Below are positions 35,448 to 45,289 of a stretch of DNA of 64,000 nucleotides, piece by piece. The first letter of the stretch is position 1. Each line of letters opens with the position of its first letter. The notes under the pieces were generated by a model. The model made no database searches, had not been told where the DNA came from, and saw only the letters and a list, made by a program, of their open reading frames with translations. Both the position numbers and the translations under genes were made by a program. This stretch comes from Chondrosia reniformis (lineage: Eukaryota > Porifera > Demospongiae > Chondrillida > Chondrillidae): positions 2,170,001 through 2,234,000 of the forward strand of contig OX359194.1 of assembly GCA_947172415.1 (NCBI GenBank), in the 5' to 3' direction.

Positions 35448-35907
35448 AAGAAAACAGACTAAACCCTTCTTATAATACTAAACATCATACGCATAGTAGC
35501 TTATATACACCTACACAGCTGTTTGCAAATGGTTTGAAAAGCTAATTATAATATTTAGTCAAATTCTGTTTATAAATTGCATGCATATTAAATATATATG
35601 AATGGTGGCAACCTGTAATACATTGAATAGGGCAGCCATGTTTTTTGTTCCATCATCACTTAGAGAGTACTGCCATACACTCTAAAACAGCATGTGTCAT
35701 ACAAATATACATGTATGTGCATAATACTACAAACTCCAATCATTCAATATTTATTGAGACCCAGGTACTCTACATTGGATACAATGTAGGCTTCTAGAAT
35801 GAATATAAATTTTTAAAACAGGCTTCCTGATACATTATGGGTACTAATTAGCAATGAATCAATAATGTACACGGAACACAATTTATGGTCATTACTTGAC
35901 ATTTTAA

Positions 35908-36629
35908 GGTACACTATAAAAGTTGGTTAATTGGGATGCTGTGGGAGAAGAGGGGAATTTCCCATTAATCAGCTGTCCAAATAATGATTGATTTTACTGA
36001 TAAATAGCTATATCAGGGAATACGCGGTTTTTTTCGTTTTCCCCATACATCGGTATAGGAGCAAAATCCCAAAATAGGCCGTAAATCGACAAAACAAGGC
36101 TTTGTATAGCTAAATATACAATTTACATGCTCTAAATAGACCTTAAAGGCAAGCGAATATGTCCCACTAGCGAAATAATAAACTTTAAAAATCCCCATTT
36201 TCGTCTTCTTCATATTCTTTTTCTTGTTCTTATTCTTCTTCTTCTTCGTCAGCCATAACTAGAAAACTATATAAGCTTTTGGACTAATTGTTAAACGAAA
36301 CTACTGCAAATTTTCCGAGCTGTATTCTTTTGTAGAAGCGAGAGCGATAACGCTATTATTGAGCATGACAGTTTTCATGGCCCTAGAGTCAAGGCCTCAA
36401 TAAAGTCGCCATTTTAATGACGTCATATTCAGTTGAAGATTGCGAAACCAAAATGGTTTTAATTATACGAATCTAATTCCTAGCTCATGCTCCATAAAAA
36501 GTACAATTTTCTACAAAAATAGTGAAGATGTAGGGATGGCACAAAAAGTAGAGAAACAAGAAAGGGATGTTACACAGTGAAGCATTAGCTATACATGAAT
36601 CCTACAAGCAAGGGTGTTGTATTGTACTT
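35908..36629. mobile_element. MITE-like element, copy 3, interrupted
   Basis: Left end as in 4932 (GGTACACTATAAAAGTTGG), but after TAGCTATAT near 36014 the interior is replaced by the unrelated insertion 36015-36617; only the outer edge of the right end (ATTGTACTTC) remains. Confidence 0.45.
36015..36617. mobile_element. Unidentified composite insertion, copy 1
   Basis: About 600 bases with more CpG and a different texture from the surrounding DNA: a CTTCTT tract (36205-36250), AAAATAGGCC, GCCATTTTAATGACGTCA, and near its right end GTAGGGATGGCAC..AAAAAGTA..GAAACAAGAAAG, a relic of the fold-back element arm. The insertion at 52872-54003 shares the CTT tract, AAATAGGCC, GCCATTTTTTAAT and the hairpin in the same order. 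No long ORF and no family recognised. It could be a mobile element or a captured promoter fragment. Confidence 0.4.
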
Positions 36630-37225
36630 CAATAGTTAAACATACGTATATAATTAGACACTAATCAGGGATGGAGGATGGTGGTATGTTTGAAACACTT
36701 CTAAACAGCAGTAATTGAGATGGAACTTTATTATGTCAAGGCACACAATTGTTTGACATGTAACTAGATGAATTGTTAATGTGCCCACAATAGTCAATAT
36801 TATTAGTGTAGTACATTCGTACATATACTTAACTAATTATTTAGCAGTTTATAATAGTAATATTTGTCTGAATATTTTGTAGTTATACATGTAGTACGTA
36901 CGTAAAATGTTTAAGAGAATCTCCAGATTTATACAGCTAAAAGATGAGCACAAGAAGCTATAAGCTACATGGATCTTGAGCTTATAAGTATAAGAAGAAT
37001 TATAGGTTTAAGGCATAGAAGTGTATTTTATAACATTTCCAAAGTCATTTAGAAAATACATCATGAGGATATTCCACATAAAAGTACTTATTTCCAGATA
37101 ATGTTTAAACACAGGTTGCTGGAAACTAATTTCCTAAATATACGTATGTAAAACAGAGAATAGATACAGAATGATGACACAAATGATGATTGAAATGCAA
37201 CTCTACAACTTGATTAGTGAACAGT

Positions 37226-37287
37226 GAAGCCAAGAAATTACTCCTTGGGTAGGATGGCTTCCTGTAACACAATAACCTTCCTATAAG
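37226..37287 (+). promoter_or_regulatory. Type A promoter
   Basis: GAAGCCAAG 37226-37234 and TATAAG 37282-37287; ATG 37334. Confidence 0.5.
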
Positions 37288-37333
37288 ACAAAACAACTCA
37301 GTCACTTGCTAAAGGACTTTATTAAACTAGAAA

Positions 37334-38451
37334 ATGCTGTTCCTCAAGTTGGTCCTGTTTTATCTACTGCTTGCTAAGAGTGCTGGACACAGTCTTGCTA
37401 AGAGACAGTCCACTGATGTAAGTAACAACAATCTTCTCATGCAAGTCAAGTTACTGGAGAACAAGGTTACTGACTTGAAGAGAAGTATTGCTAGACAGTG
37501 CAATAATGACAGTAAGTGTGAGACCTCTTTTAGACATGCTCACATAAAATAGAAACAAAGTAATGAATGTGGCTTGCCTATTAAGTTTCATTAGTAAGCG
37601 CTACAATTTTCACAAATAACTCTTATCTTGTGCATATACTTAATCAATTCAATTCAATTCAATCAATCTTATTTAAGATGGGGAGCCTACTAATTACTGT
37701 CATAGTACATTATATAAGTACGTACGTATGTAGTACATGTACAATGTTACAATCTGTTGCATATTCAGGTGCTCCCTCTTATCCAAGAGACTGTTATGAA
37801 GCAAAGTTAAGAGGCTACACTGTGTCTGGTCCTTATGCTGTACAACCTGATACTTCACTGCCTCCTATTACTGTCTGTTGTGACATGGACACTGATGGAG
37901 GAGGATGGACAGTCTTTCACAGGAGAATGGACACTACCAATTTTGATCATAACTGGCAAGTCTACAGACTTGGATTTGGTACTGTGTGCAGTAGCTTTTG
38001 GTTGGGACTAGATAACATTCATCAACTCACTAAATGGAAGATAGCACCTCATGAGCTAAGAGTTGGTCTCTGGGACTGGGAAGGAAATACAACTCATGCT
38101 AAATATCAGTCATTCTGGATCGGAGATGCCAGTACTGAATTTAGGCTCTATATTGATGGATACTCTGGTACAGCTGGTGACTCACTCATTCACAGTGCTG
38201 GAGCCAGGTTCAGTACAAGAGATAATGATAATGATGAACACAGTGGTAATTGTGCATTATTACTATATGGAGCTGCTTGGCATAGAAGCTGTGGTCATTT
38301 TGGTCTTAATGGTCCATATCAGACCAGCTCTGCTGCTCCAGGTAGCTTTCAAGGTGTCATGTGGTATCACTGGAAGAGATGGAGTTATTCTTTGAAAAAG
38401 GCTGAAATGAAAATCAGACCAAATCCTGGTACCTGTCCTGCCTCTTGTTAA
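37334..38451 (+). CDS. Secreted FReD lectin-like protein, type A (beta)
   Basis: Exons 37334-37511 and 37769-38451 give 286 residues. It has the common type A 5' module with two local changes: GTVCSSFWLGL (G to S after the Cys) and RVGLWDWEGNTTHAK, where the usual Asp of RVDLWDW is Gly. The beta module reads LIHSAGARFSTRDNDNDEHS, NCALLLYGAAWHRSCGHFG, AAPGSFQGVMWYHWKRWS, ending GTCPASC. It is one codon shorter than the 31303 gene in the WKR-x-YSLK loop. The intron carries the same CAATT microsatellite as the 31303 gene, so the two are sister duplicates. Confidence 0.9.
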
Positions 38452-38975
38452 ACACTGATACTGTAGTTCTTAAAGACATTAGAACATCATTGAATTAACA
38501 TCACATACAGTGCCAATGTCTGTAAAGCTAAAATAGTTAAAGAAAATTAAAATTCACGTATGTACGCACGTATATATATGTAGGTCAAATAATAAATTGT
38601 ATTGCATGATAGGCATGCTTCATAATACAGGTGATCTTGGTACAATGAGAGAATGGTAAGTCTCATGCAGTATACTGTTTACAGATCTGAACTAAACTAC
38701 GTACGTACGTAGACTTTTCATGATAACTGATTTGATTTCAAAATGAAGGATTGCAACATATCTAGTGTCTATGCTATCCAGTCCACTGACTACATGATTT
38801 TTTCAGTGATATACGTATACACAATGTATAAACTACATACATGCTATTAGATTCTTATATTGTTCAAATGATGAATATGAACAATTAGAACACAAAATAT
38901 TATGTTTATACAATCATCAGAAGTAGGCTTATGAAACAATATAGCTTCTATAAAAGTAAGATAGTTCAAAACACT
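38452..38975. other. Spacer, no gene recognised
   Basis: TACGTA-rich, for example CTACGTACGTACGTAG at 38697-38712. No exon-like sequence. Confidence 0.4.
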
Positions 38976-38977
38976 TT

Positions 38978-39143
38978 CTCTCTCTATGTTAATGGTTACA
39001 ATCAGAATAGCACAGCTGGTGACTAATTTCCAAAGAATACAACAAGATGCATCATATAAAATAAGGTAGGTCACTGGTCATGAGATGGCTTCTTGTAACA
39101 CAATAACAGTAAGTGTGAAACCTCTTTTACACAAGTTCATATT
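38978..39143 (+). pseudogene. Two tiny FReD gene relics
   Basis: 38978-39024 reads SLYVNGYNQNSTAGD, a type C FReD segment. 39070-39143 matches the upstream region and the donor side of type A exon 1 (ATGGCTTCTTGTAACACAAT, then ACAGTAAGTGTGAAACC). The two subfamilies are mixed within 170 bases. Confidence 0.55.
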
Positions 39144-39824
39144 AAAACAAATGTCAAAAGTCAATGTCTAACTTTATTGTTAATGCAACTACGTACGTAT
39201 GTATGTATAATGTATGTACCTATGGCATAGGTATGCTAATGATTTTTAAATGTTGAAGGCAAATATTATATTCATGCAAACTTAAGTATACGACTATTAA
39301 CATACAGTAAGATATTGGTAACTTGTAACTGTAATTAGTTGAATCTGCAAATACAATATCAGCATACTACATGTAATACGTACATCTATTTTCATTACGT
39401 ATTTTGCTGAATAATGAGGATTGCAGATCTCGCAATGACAGAGAGGGACAGGTCAGGCAGTGTTAGCAGATTTCATCAAAACTCACTGTGTCACTTGCAA
39501 CCCCTTAATAATATCTCTCTATACTACTCCTGTGTGCTGATCATTTTATGTACGTATTATATGTATAAAATCATCTTATAATGTATTAATAAAATAAGTT
39601 TACTAAATAATCTAAACTAATGTGCTATATTAATACAATAATAATATCAAATAGCTTGGTAATATTGCAATCTGTTCATTACACTGTACAGTATTATACA
39701 TAGTATACGTATCTCACCCACTGAAAATTACCATCATTACACATGTACGTACATAAGCCTATAATCTACAAACGGACTAGCATATTTACCCTTCAGCTAT
39801 TAGAGGTAAGAAAACAGAAGTAGC
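39144..39824. other. Spacer, no gene recognised
   Basis: Only TACGTA-type repeats; nothing matched to other parts of the window. Confidence 0.4.
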
Positions 39825-40250
39825 ATGCCTAGAAACCCTGGGCTGCTGGGTTTTGTGTATTAATTGTAATTACCTTTCTACTGGTGTTTGGAATAACAGA
39901 GGTTAGAGGGGCTGGTAAAGAGACAAACAAACACAACAGATAGGGATTTATCTTGCGGCGAGGAACTCATTAATGCAATTAGTGCTGTTGAGAGTGTGAA
40001 GAGAGATTTGGAAAGATTGAAAAAGTCTGCGGACCCACTTTCAAGAAGTAAGAATACCTTGAATAGTTTTAATGTGTGTATGTATCTATAGTATATCTAT
40101 ATGTTGACTATGTAGCTATAGGACATGTTGCATATCCACAGGATTACTACGAACTGTTACTGAAAGGTTACACAACCTATGGAACATACATGATATATAC
40201 AACCGAACACTTCAAGACCTCAAATCATAGCTTGCAAACAATGGTCAGAA
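39825..40250 (+). pseudogene. Diverged FReD gene remnant
   Basis: The exon 1 part has a hydrophobic stretch (LIVITFLLVFGITEVRG) and, in another frame, DRDLSCGEELINAISAVE and SVKRDLERLKKS, clearly the neck Cys and coil of types B and C, ending at a donor (AA/GTAAGA, 40047/40048). Frame breaks separate ATG, signal and coil. The second part (from 40122) reads HVAYPQDYYELLLKGYTTYG and then shifts to IQPNTSRPQIIAC, the FReD start, before it is lost. C-to-Y in PRDC confirms decay. It is more diverged than any live subfamily. Confidence 0.7.
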
Positions 40251-40334
40251 CAATATGCAGGTTTGCCACCACTCACTAGCTAATAATTTGTACTCATTTG
40301 GCACCATAATTACTGTTTACTAGCTAGTAAGTGG

Positions 40335-40341
40335 TATAAAA
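40335..40341 (+). promoter_or_regulatory. TATA box of the Cys-rich candidate gene
   Basis: TATAAAA, 84 bases before the ATG at 40419. The relic copies at 1.4, 7.8 and 27.2 kb retain this region. Confidence 0.45.
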
Positions 40342-40418
40342 TAAGACAGCTCTTGTCTGTACTAAGTGTGAGAACTGCTATTCCATAGGTAATAAAACAA
40401 TTCACTATAGTAAAGAGA

Positions 40419-41432
40419 ATGACAAATGCTTTAAACACAGCACCTTTATTGTTTGTGTGGCAAGCCATGGTCATAAGCTGCTCCACAGGTAAGTACACAA
40501 GTGAACATATTAATGCAATGACAATGGTCAAGTGTCTTAAATTATATACACACTTACGTATATACCTAAACCACAAAGGTACCAGATTGCCAGAATGATG
40601 TATATAGAATTATATATGTAAGAGCCACAAATTCTTTATATGACAACTCTTTCAATGATTGCATGTCTTCATAGTGCACTCTGGTCAGAAAGTGGGACTG
40701 CGCTACATACGTACACGAACCTCAAACATGGCTCAGCTGTGCTACAACCACTTGTGGTAAAGCAACCTGTCCAAAACAGTTCTTTCTACCAAACAAGCAA
40801 GGGTGCTATGGGGAAATATTTCGCATCTACAATCAATATGGAGGAGACATAAGATCAGGGGATGTAGTGGCCCTATATTATCCTCACAACAATAGATGGC
40901 TTGGATGTAGCATTCCACAGAATCATTGCTCTAATTGGAGAGATTGTCCAGGTAATTGGGAATTAATTGCACAATACCTGTGTAAAAGCTATGATAATCC
41001 CTGGAATATATTAGACCATATATACATACCAGCCAAGTGATCAAAGTCTTGTCTTAGCTAAGGGACTGGATTCTATTAAAAGTGTCAACCAGTGATTGAT
41101 TCCAGTCACTTGACTGGTATGGTCTAATACATGCATACCAGTGATTATTTATAGTATAATATACAGGTAGGCCAAATTCCAGGTCTGGATTTAAAAGCAT
41201 TGCTCAGTGGAATGTGTGTGGTGGGGAGAATCTCAGGATTTATGCAGCTCGAAGAGGAGTGGGAGAAGCTGTAGAAGATGGAGATCCAATCATGCTTCAG
41301 CATAACAATTGGATTGATTTAACAACTACAGTTACAACATTGAGCAGTTGCCCTGGAGTTCCCCCAATAGCTGATTCAAAGTTTGAACAATGTTGGGGAA
41401 ATGTTTTTCTACTTACAACTATCAAGTTTTAA
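40419..41432 (+). CDS. Candidate secreted Cys-rich repeat protein (model uncertain)
   Basis: Not a FReD. Exon 1 (40419-40488) encodes a signal-like MTNALNTAPLLFVWQAMVIS and ends in phase 1 at CCACAG/GTAAGT. The core exon (40675-40951) reads, in one frame, WLSCATTTCGKATCPKQF, then GCYGEIFRIYNQYGG, DIRSGDVVALYYPHNNRWLG and CS..HC..WRDCPG, ending at a phase-1 donor. The last exon (41167-41432) starts in the matching phase and reads VCGGENLRIYAARRG, VEDGDPIMLQHNNWIDL and SSCPG, with stop at 41430-41432. Visible repeat: C-x-G-E-x-x-R-I-Y, then GD..(A/M)L, then W, then CPG. Problem: the core exon's acceptor at 40674 does not match exon 1 phase in this frame. Either a small extra exon (DCQNDVYRIIY, about 40581-40614) is used, or a frameshift at the TACATACGTACACG run has broken the gene. 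Domain not recognised by name. Confidence 0.5.
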
Positions 41433-41880
41433 CACAACAAAAAATATACTCACATAATGAGTAAAGAGTTTCAACTTAACATACGTACACATATAAACTC
41501 CTCACATACAGTAACATTGCAAATTATTACATTTACAATCACATTTGAAAAGGTCTAAAAGAAAATGTCTTTTTAGTCTCATGTAGAAATGATATACGTA
41601 TATATTGATGCATCAGATTACATACAGTTGACTACTTAACAATTTACGTACATCATAGTCCAGTGGAGCAGAAGAAGACCCTTGTATATCTATCACTAAT
41701 TTTAGTTCCCTATAGATCTTGTTTTAGATTAAACATATATATTAGAACATGAATATATACTAGAGGTTATACATTCATATAACAATATGTATATATAGTG
41801 CTGTGCTGTATGAATTTAAAGGCAGCTGTCATATATAACATGGTGACCTAGGTAACTGCTAGAGGTTAAATAGTGAAGAG
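41433..41880. other. Spacer, no gene recognised
   Basis: No exon-like sequence. It joins the type A promoter at 41882. Confidence 0.4.
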
Positions 41881-41881
41881 T

Positions 41882-41949
41882 GAAGCCAAGAAACTACTCC
41901 TTGGATTTGGGTAGGATGGCTTCCTGTAACACAATAACCTTCCTATAAG
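41882..41949 (+). promoter_or_regulatory. Type A promoter
   Basis: GAAGCCAAG 41882-41890, CTCCTTGGATTTGGGTAGGA, and TATAAG 41944-41949; ATG 42002. Confidence 0.5.
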
Positions 41950-42001
41950 ACAAAACAACTCAGTCACTTGCTAAAGGACCTTAAACCTGATACTCTAGAA
42001 A

Positions 42002-43129
42002 ATGCTGTCCCTCAAGTTGGTCCTGCTTTATCTACTGCTTGTTAAGAGTGCTGGACACAGTCTTGCTAAGAGACAGTCCACTGATGTAAGTAACAACAAC
42101 CTTCTCATGCAAGTCAAGTTACTGGAGAACAAGGTTACTGATTTGAAGAGAAGTATTGCTAGACAGTGCAACAATGACAGTAAGTGTGAAACCTCTTTAA
42201 GACAAGGTTCACATTAAAATATTAAGGTTGGTATTCCAATGTGTAATAGTAATCAAGAGAGGTACATACTTACTTAGTTAACTCTAACAGGGAACTTCAA
42301 GTTTTAACTTCTAAATCTTATACACATACGTATGTTATTGCAGATATATTACGTACATTATTACAATAAAATGTAATCAAATTGTTATATCACTGTTTTC
42401 CTATATACCTACATTAACAATGCTACATTTGTGGCACATTCAGGTGCTCCCTCTTATCCAAGAGACTGTTACGATGCAATGCAAAAGGGCTACAATATCT
42501 CTGGTCCTTATGCTGTACAACCTGATACTTCACTGCCTCCTTTTACTGTCTGTTGTGACATGGACACTGATGGAGGAGGATGGACAGTCTTTCACAGGAG
42601 AATGGACACTACCAACTTTGATCATAACTGGCAAGTCTACAGACTTGGATTTGGTACTGTGTGCGGTAGCTTTTGGTTGGGACTAGATAACATTCATCAA
42701 CTCACTAAATGGAAGATAGCACCTCATGAGCTAAGAGTTGATCTCTGGGACTGGGAAGGAAACACAGCTCATGCTAAGTATCAGTCATTCTGGATTGGAG
42801 ATGCCAGCAACGAATTTAGGCTCTATATTGATGGATACTCTGGTACAGCTGGTGACTCATTTACATCTCATCCACTTAACAATATGAGATTCAGTACTTA
42901 TGATAATGACAATGATGATGATGTTGGCAACTGTGCTGATGGATACAATGGTGGATGGTGGTTTAACAGCTGTATGCACTCGCAATTGAATGGACCTTAT
43001 CAAACTAGTAGTTCAGTTCCGTCAGGTGGACAAGGTGTCATGTGGTACACTTGGAAGTCACCCACGTATTCCTTAAAGAGAGCTGAAATGAAGATCAGAC
43101 CAAACCCTGGAACATGTACATGTCCTTGA
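42002..43129 (+). CDS. Secreted FReD lectin-like protein, type A (alpha)
   Basis: Exons 42002-42179 and 42444-43129 give 287 residues. The start of the FReD is a local hybrid: CYDAMQKGYNISGPYAVQ is the version seen in the beta gene at 16080, while the following sequence (CCDMDTDGGGWTVFHRR) is the common A version. The 3' module is alpha (FTSHPLNNMRFST). The calcium loop is DNDNDDDVGNCADGYNGGWW, shorter by two residues than in the 6027 gene; SSVPSGGQGV and WKSPTYSLK also differ. Signal, LAKR/QST, coil and neck Cys are conserved. Confidence 0.92.
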
Positions 43130-43246
43130 AAACAAACCTGTCAAAGATGAACTGTGAAAGGAATATACTTAAACTTGCATCTTCTAGTACACTACATTTC
43201 ATAATGAACCTGAGACACTGTTAATTAAAGGCATAAATATAGTAAA

Positions 43247-43477
43247 ACTATACACATCATTTCCATGTTTGGGTGCATCGATCCCTACTTCTAGTATATC
43301 CATGATGCGCCCAAACATAGAAGTGATGTGTATAGTTAAGTTTCAGTATGCCACTTCTGCAATGTTAGCCTTACCATATGATCACTTTCTTGTTTCGTTA
43401 CTTTTTCTAGATGTGCCAATCACTGTTATAGTGCCATCCCTATTTTAACTTCATTTTTGAATGTTTTTATTTAACTT
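43247..43477. mobile_element. Fold-back hairpin element, right arm and stem only
   Basis: Begins inside the 3' flank of the 42002 gene with the inner stem (CTATACACATCATTTCCATG pairing with CATAGAAGTGATGTGTATAG, imperfect), continues through the full right arm to TTTATTTAACTTT. The left outer arm is missing. To the right lies a relic of the Cys-rich gene region (43479-43577), so the element sits exactly at a deletion junction. Confidence 0.65.
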
Positions 43478-43837
43478 TATATATACATTTCAATGATAAT
43501 GGTTAGGTGTTTCAAATACATACGTATATACAGACCTAAACCTCAAGGCTATAAGAAGGTCAGACTGATTTACAGTATGTCCAAACATGAATGTAAGTAC
43601 GTACATCGTGGCATAGTGGAAAAGAAGAATAAAGCAAAGTCTCTCGTATTCTCATGCTTAAGCTCTCACTAGATTAGTTCTAGACCTACGTAGTTTAGAA
43701 TTACTCATCCAGAACATGAATACATACACATTACTTGAGGTTAACATATTCACATAAAGAAATCAGATGCTCATATACATACATACGTATGTACAATATG
43801 ACTAATCTTGATATGCTGACCTACGAACTCTTACTCT

Positions 43838-44116
43838 ACAAATGTGGTTCAAATCTTCTCATGCAGGTTAAACCACTGGAAAACAAGGTTTCTGACTTGA
43901 AGAATAGTAGTGCAGTAAATATGAAATCTCTTTTGCACCTGTTTATTCCAAGTTATATTAGTCATCAATTTATTAACATTTAGTGTCACTGGAAGAGAGA
44001 CTGGAGTTATTCTTTGAAGATAGCACCTCATGAGAGTTGATCTCTGGGACTGGAAAGGAACACAGTTAATACTAAACTATTAATAATTCTGGATCGGAGA
44101 TGCCAGTACTGAATTT
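43838..44116 (+). pseudogene. Scrambled type A pseudogene cut by the hairpin element
   Basis: Exon 1 relic 43838-43920 (signal region deleted), then WKRDWSYSLK joined to IAPHE and a damaged DLWDWKG segment. It ends at GCCAGTACTGAATTTA, where the fold-back element starts in the middle of the EFRLYI codons. Confidence 0.7.
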
Positions 44117-44342
44117 ACACATCACATCACTTCTATGTTTGGGCGCATCAATCCCTACTTCTAGTATATCCATGATGCGCCCAAACATAGAAGTGATGTG
44201 TATAGTTAAGTTTCAGTATGTGAATGTTAGCCTTACCATATGATCACTTTCTTGTTTCGTTACTTTTTCTAGATGTGCCAATCACTGTTATAGTGCCATC
44301 CCTACTTTTAACTTCATTTTTGAATGTTTTTATTTAACTTGT
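44117..44342. mobile_element. Fold-back hairpin element, right arm and stem
   Basis: Inner stem is almost perfect (ACATCACTTCTATGTTTGGG with CCCAAACATAGAAGTGATGT); the right arm is complete to TATTTAACTTGTG. The outer left arm is missing. The flank to the right is the spacer that precedes type A genes, as at 54004. Confidence 0.7.
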
Positions 44343-44672
44343 GTATATACAATTAGACACTAACCAGGAATGGAGGATGGTGGTATGTTTGAAACAACAA
44401 TAATTGTGATGGACTCATTTGTATATAATTTAATTATATCAAAGAACACAATTGTTTTGATAGCCTACAGGTAACTAGATTATTTGTTAATGCACCTACA
44501 ATAGACAATATCATGTATGTACGTACGTATATCTAACTACAAAATATTCTGGTCAGACAAATATTACTACTATATTATAAATAATGAGTTAAAATGTATA
44601 AGAGAATCTCCAGATTTATACAGCTAAAAGATGGGCACAAGAAGCTATAAGCTATGTGGATCTTGAGGTTAT

Positions 44673-44715
44673 ACATAAGTTTAAGGCATAGAAGTGTAAT
44701 TTTAAAACATTTCCA
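44673..44715. repeat. Target-site duplication of the truncated retrotransposon, left
   Basis: 43 bases, ACATAAGTTTAAGGCATAGA to ACATTTCCA, repeated exactly at 45153-45195 on the other side of the 437-base truncated element. Confidence 0.8.
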
Positions 44716-45152
44716 TTGGGGACAGTGGACACGCTCCTGGAAGACCTTAGGGGAATTCCAAAGCTGTCAAAAAGTGCAGTAGAAGTGATGAGAGCCATGC
44801 AGAGAACTGTTCTCTGTTCGGCTGTGAGGATATTGAGGCGACATCTATCTGTTGAGGGATTGGGGCCTGGACGATAAGTAGTCCTGTCCCAGTCCTTGCC
44901 TGTCGACCTCTGGAAAGCAGTGGTGGATTGGTGTATGGAGGTACTCCCTCCTATTATGACGGTCAACTTTGGCCCGACGTGCACCCGTCTGCTGCTGTCG
45001 GAAGGAGGAAAAGCCGAGGCTTCTGGCTAAAAACCCAAAGAAAGGAAAACATAACTGACTGAGGGTTGTCCAAGCCAGATACTCCTTGCCTTAGTACACT
45101 AAGGCAAGAAGTAACAAGGTTCTCCGTTAAGGCTTTTGTTTTTCAAGTAAAT
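44716..45152 (+). mobile_element. 5'-truncated RLE non-LTR retrotransposon
   Basis: The last about 155 bases of the ORF plus the 3' UTR of the element at 45290-49653, with no difference that I can find by eye. The first bases (TTG before GGGACAGTGG) look like junction filler. The end reads TTTTTCAAGTAAAT with no poly-A. The 3' UTR hairpin is at 45085-45108. The truncation is typical of incomplete target-primed reverse transcription. Confidence 0.88.
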
Positions 45153-45289
45153 ACATAAGTTTAAGGCATAGAAGTGTAATTTTAAAACATTTCCAAAGTC
45201 ATCTTTGTAGAAAATACATCATGAGGATATTTTATTAGCTAAACACACATGTAATTACATATTTCCCGACAATGTTTATATGTAGGTCG
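45153..45289. repeat. 137-base target-site duplication of the full-length element, left
   Basis: Identical to 49654-49790. Its first 43 bases are also the right-hand duplication of the truncated copy. The uninterrupted target is preserved at 54337-54473. Confidence 0.8.

Noticed and set aside
40640..40852. 70-codon frame over the core exon of the Cys-rich gene
   Set aside because: The neighbouring frame has the repeated Cys, RIY and CPG motifs that match the next exon, so this frame is not the coding one.
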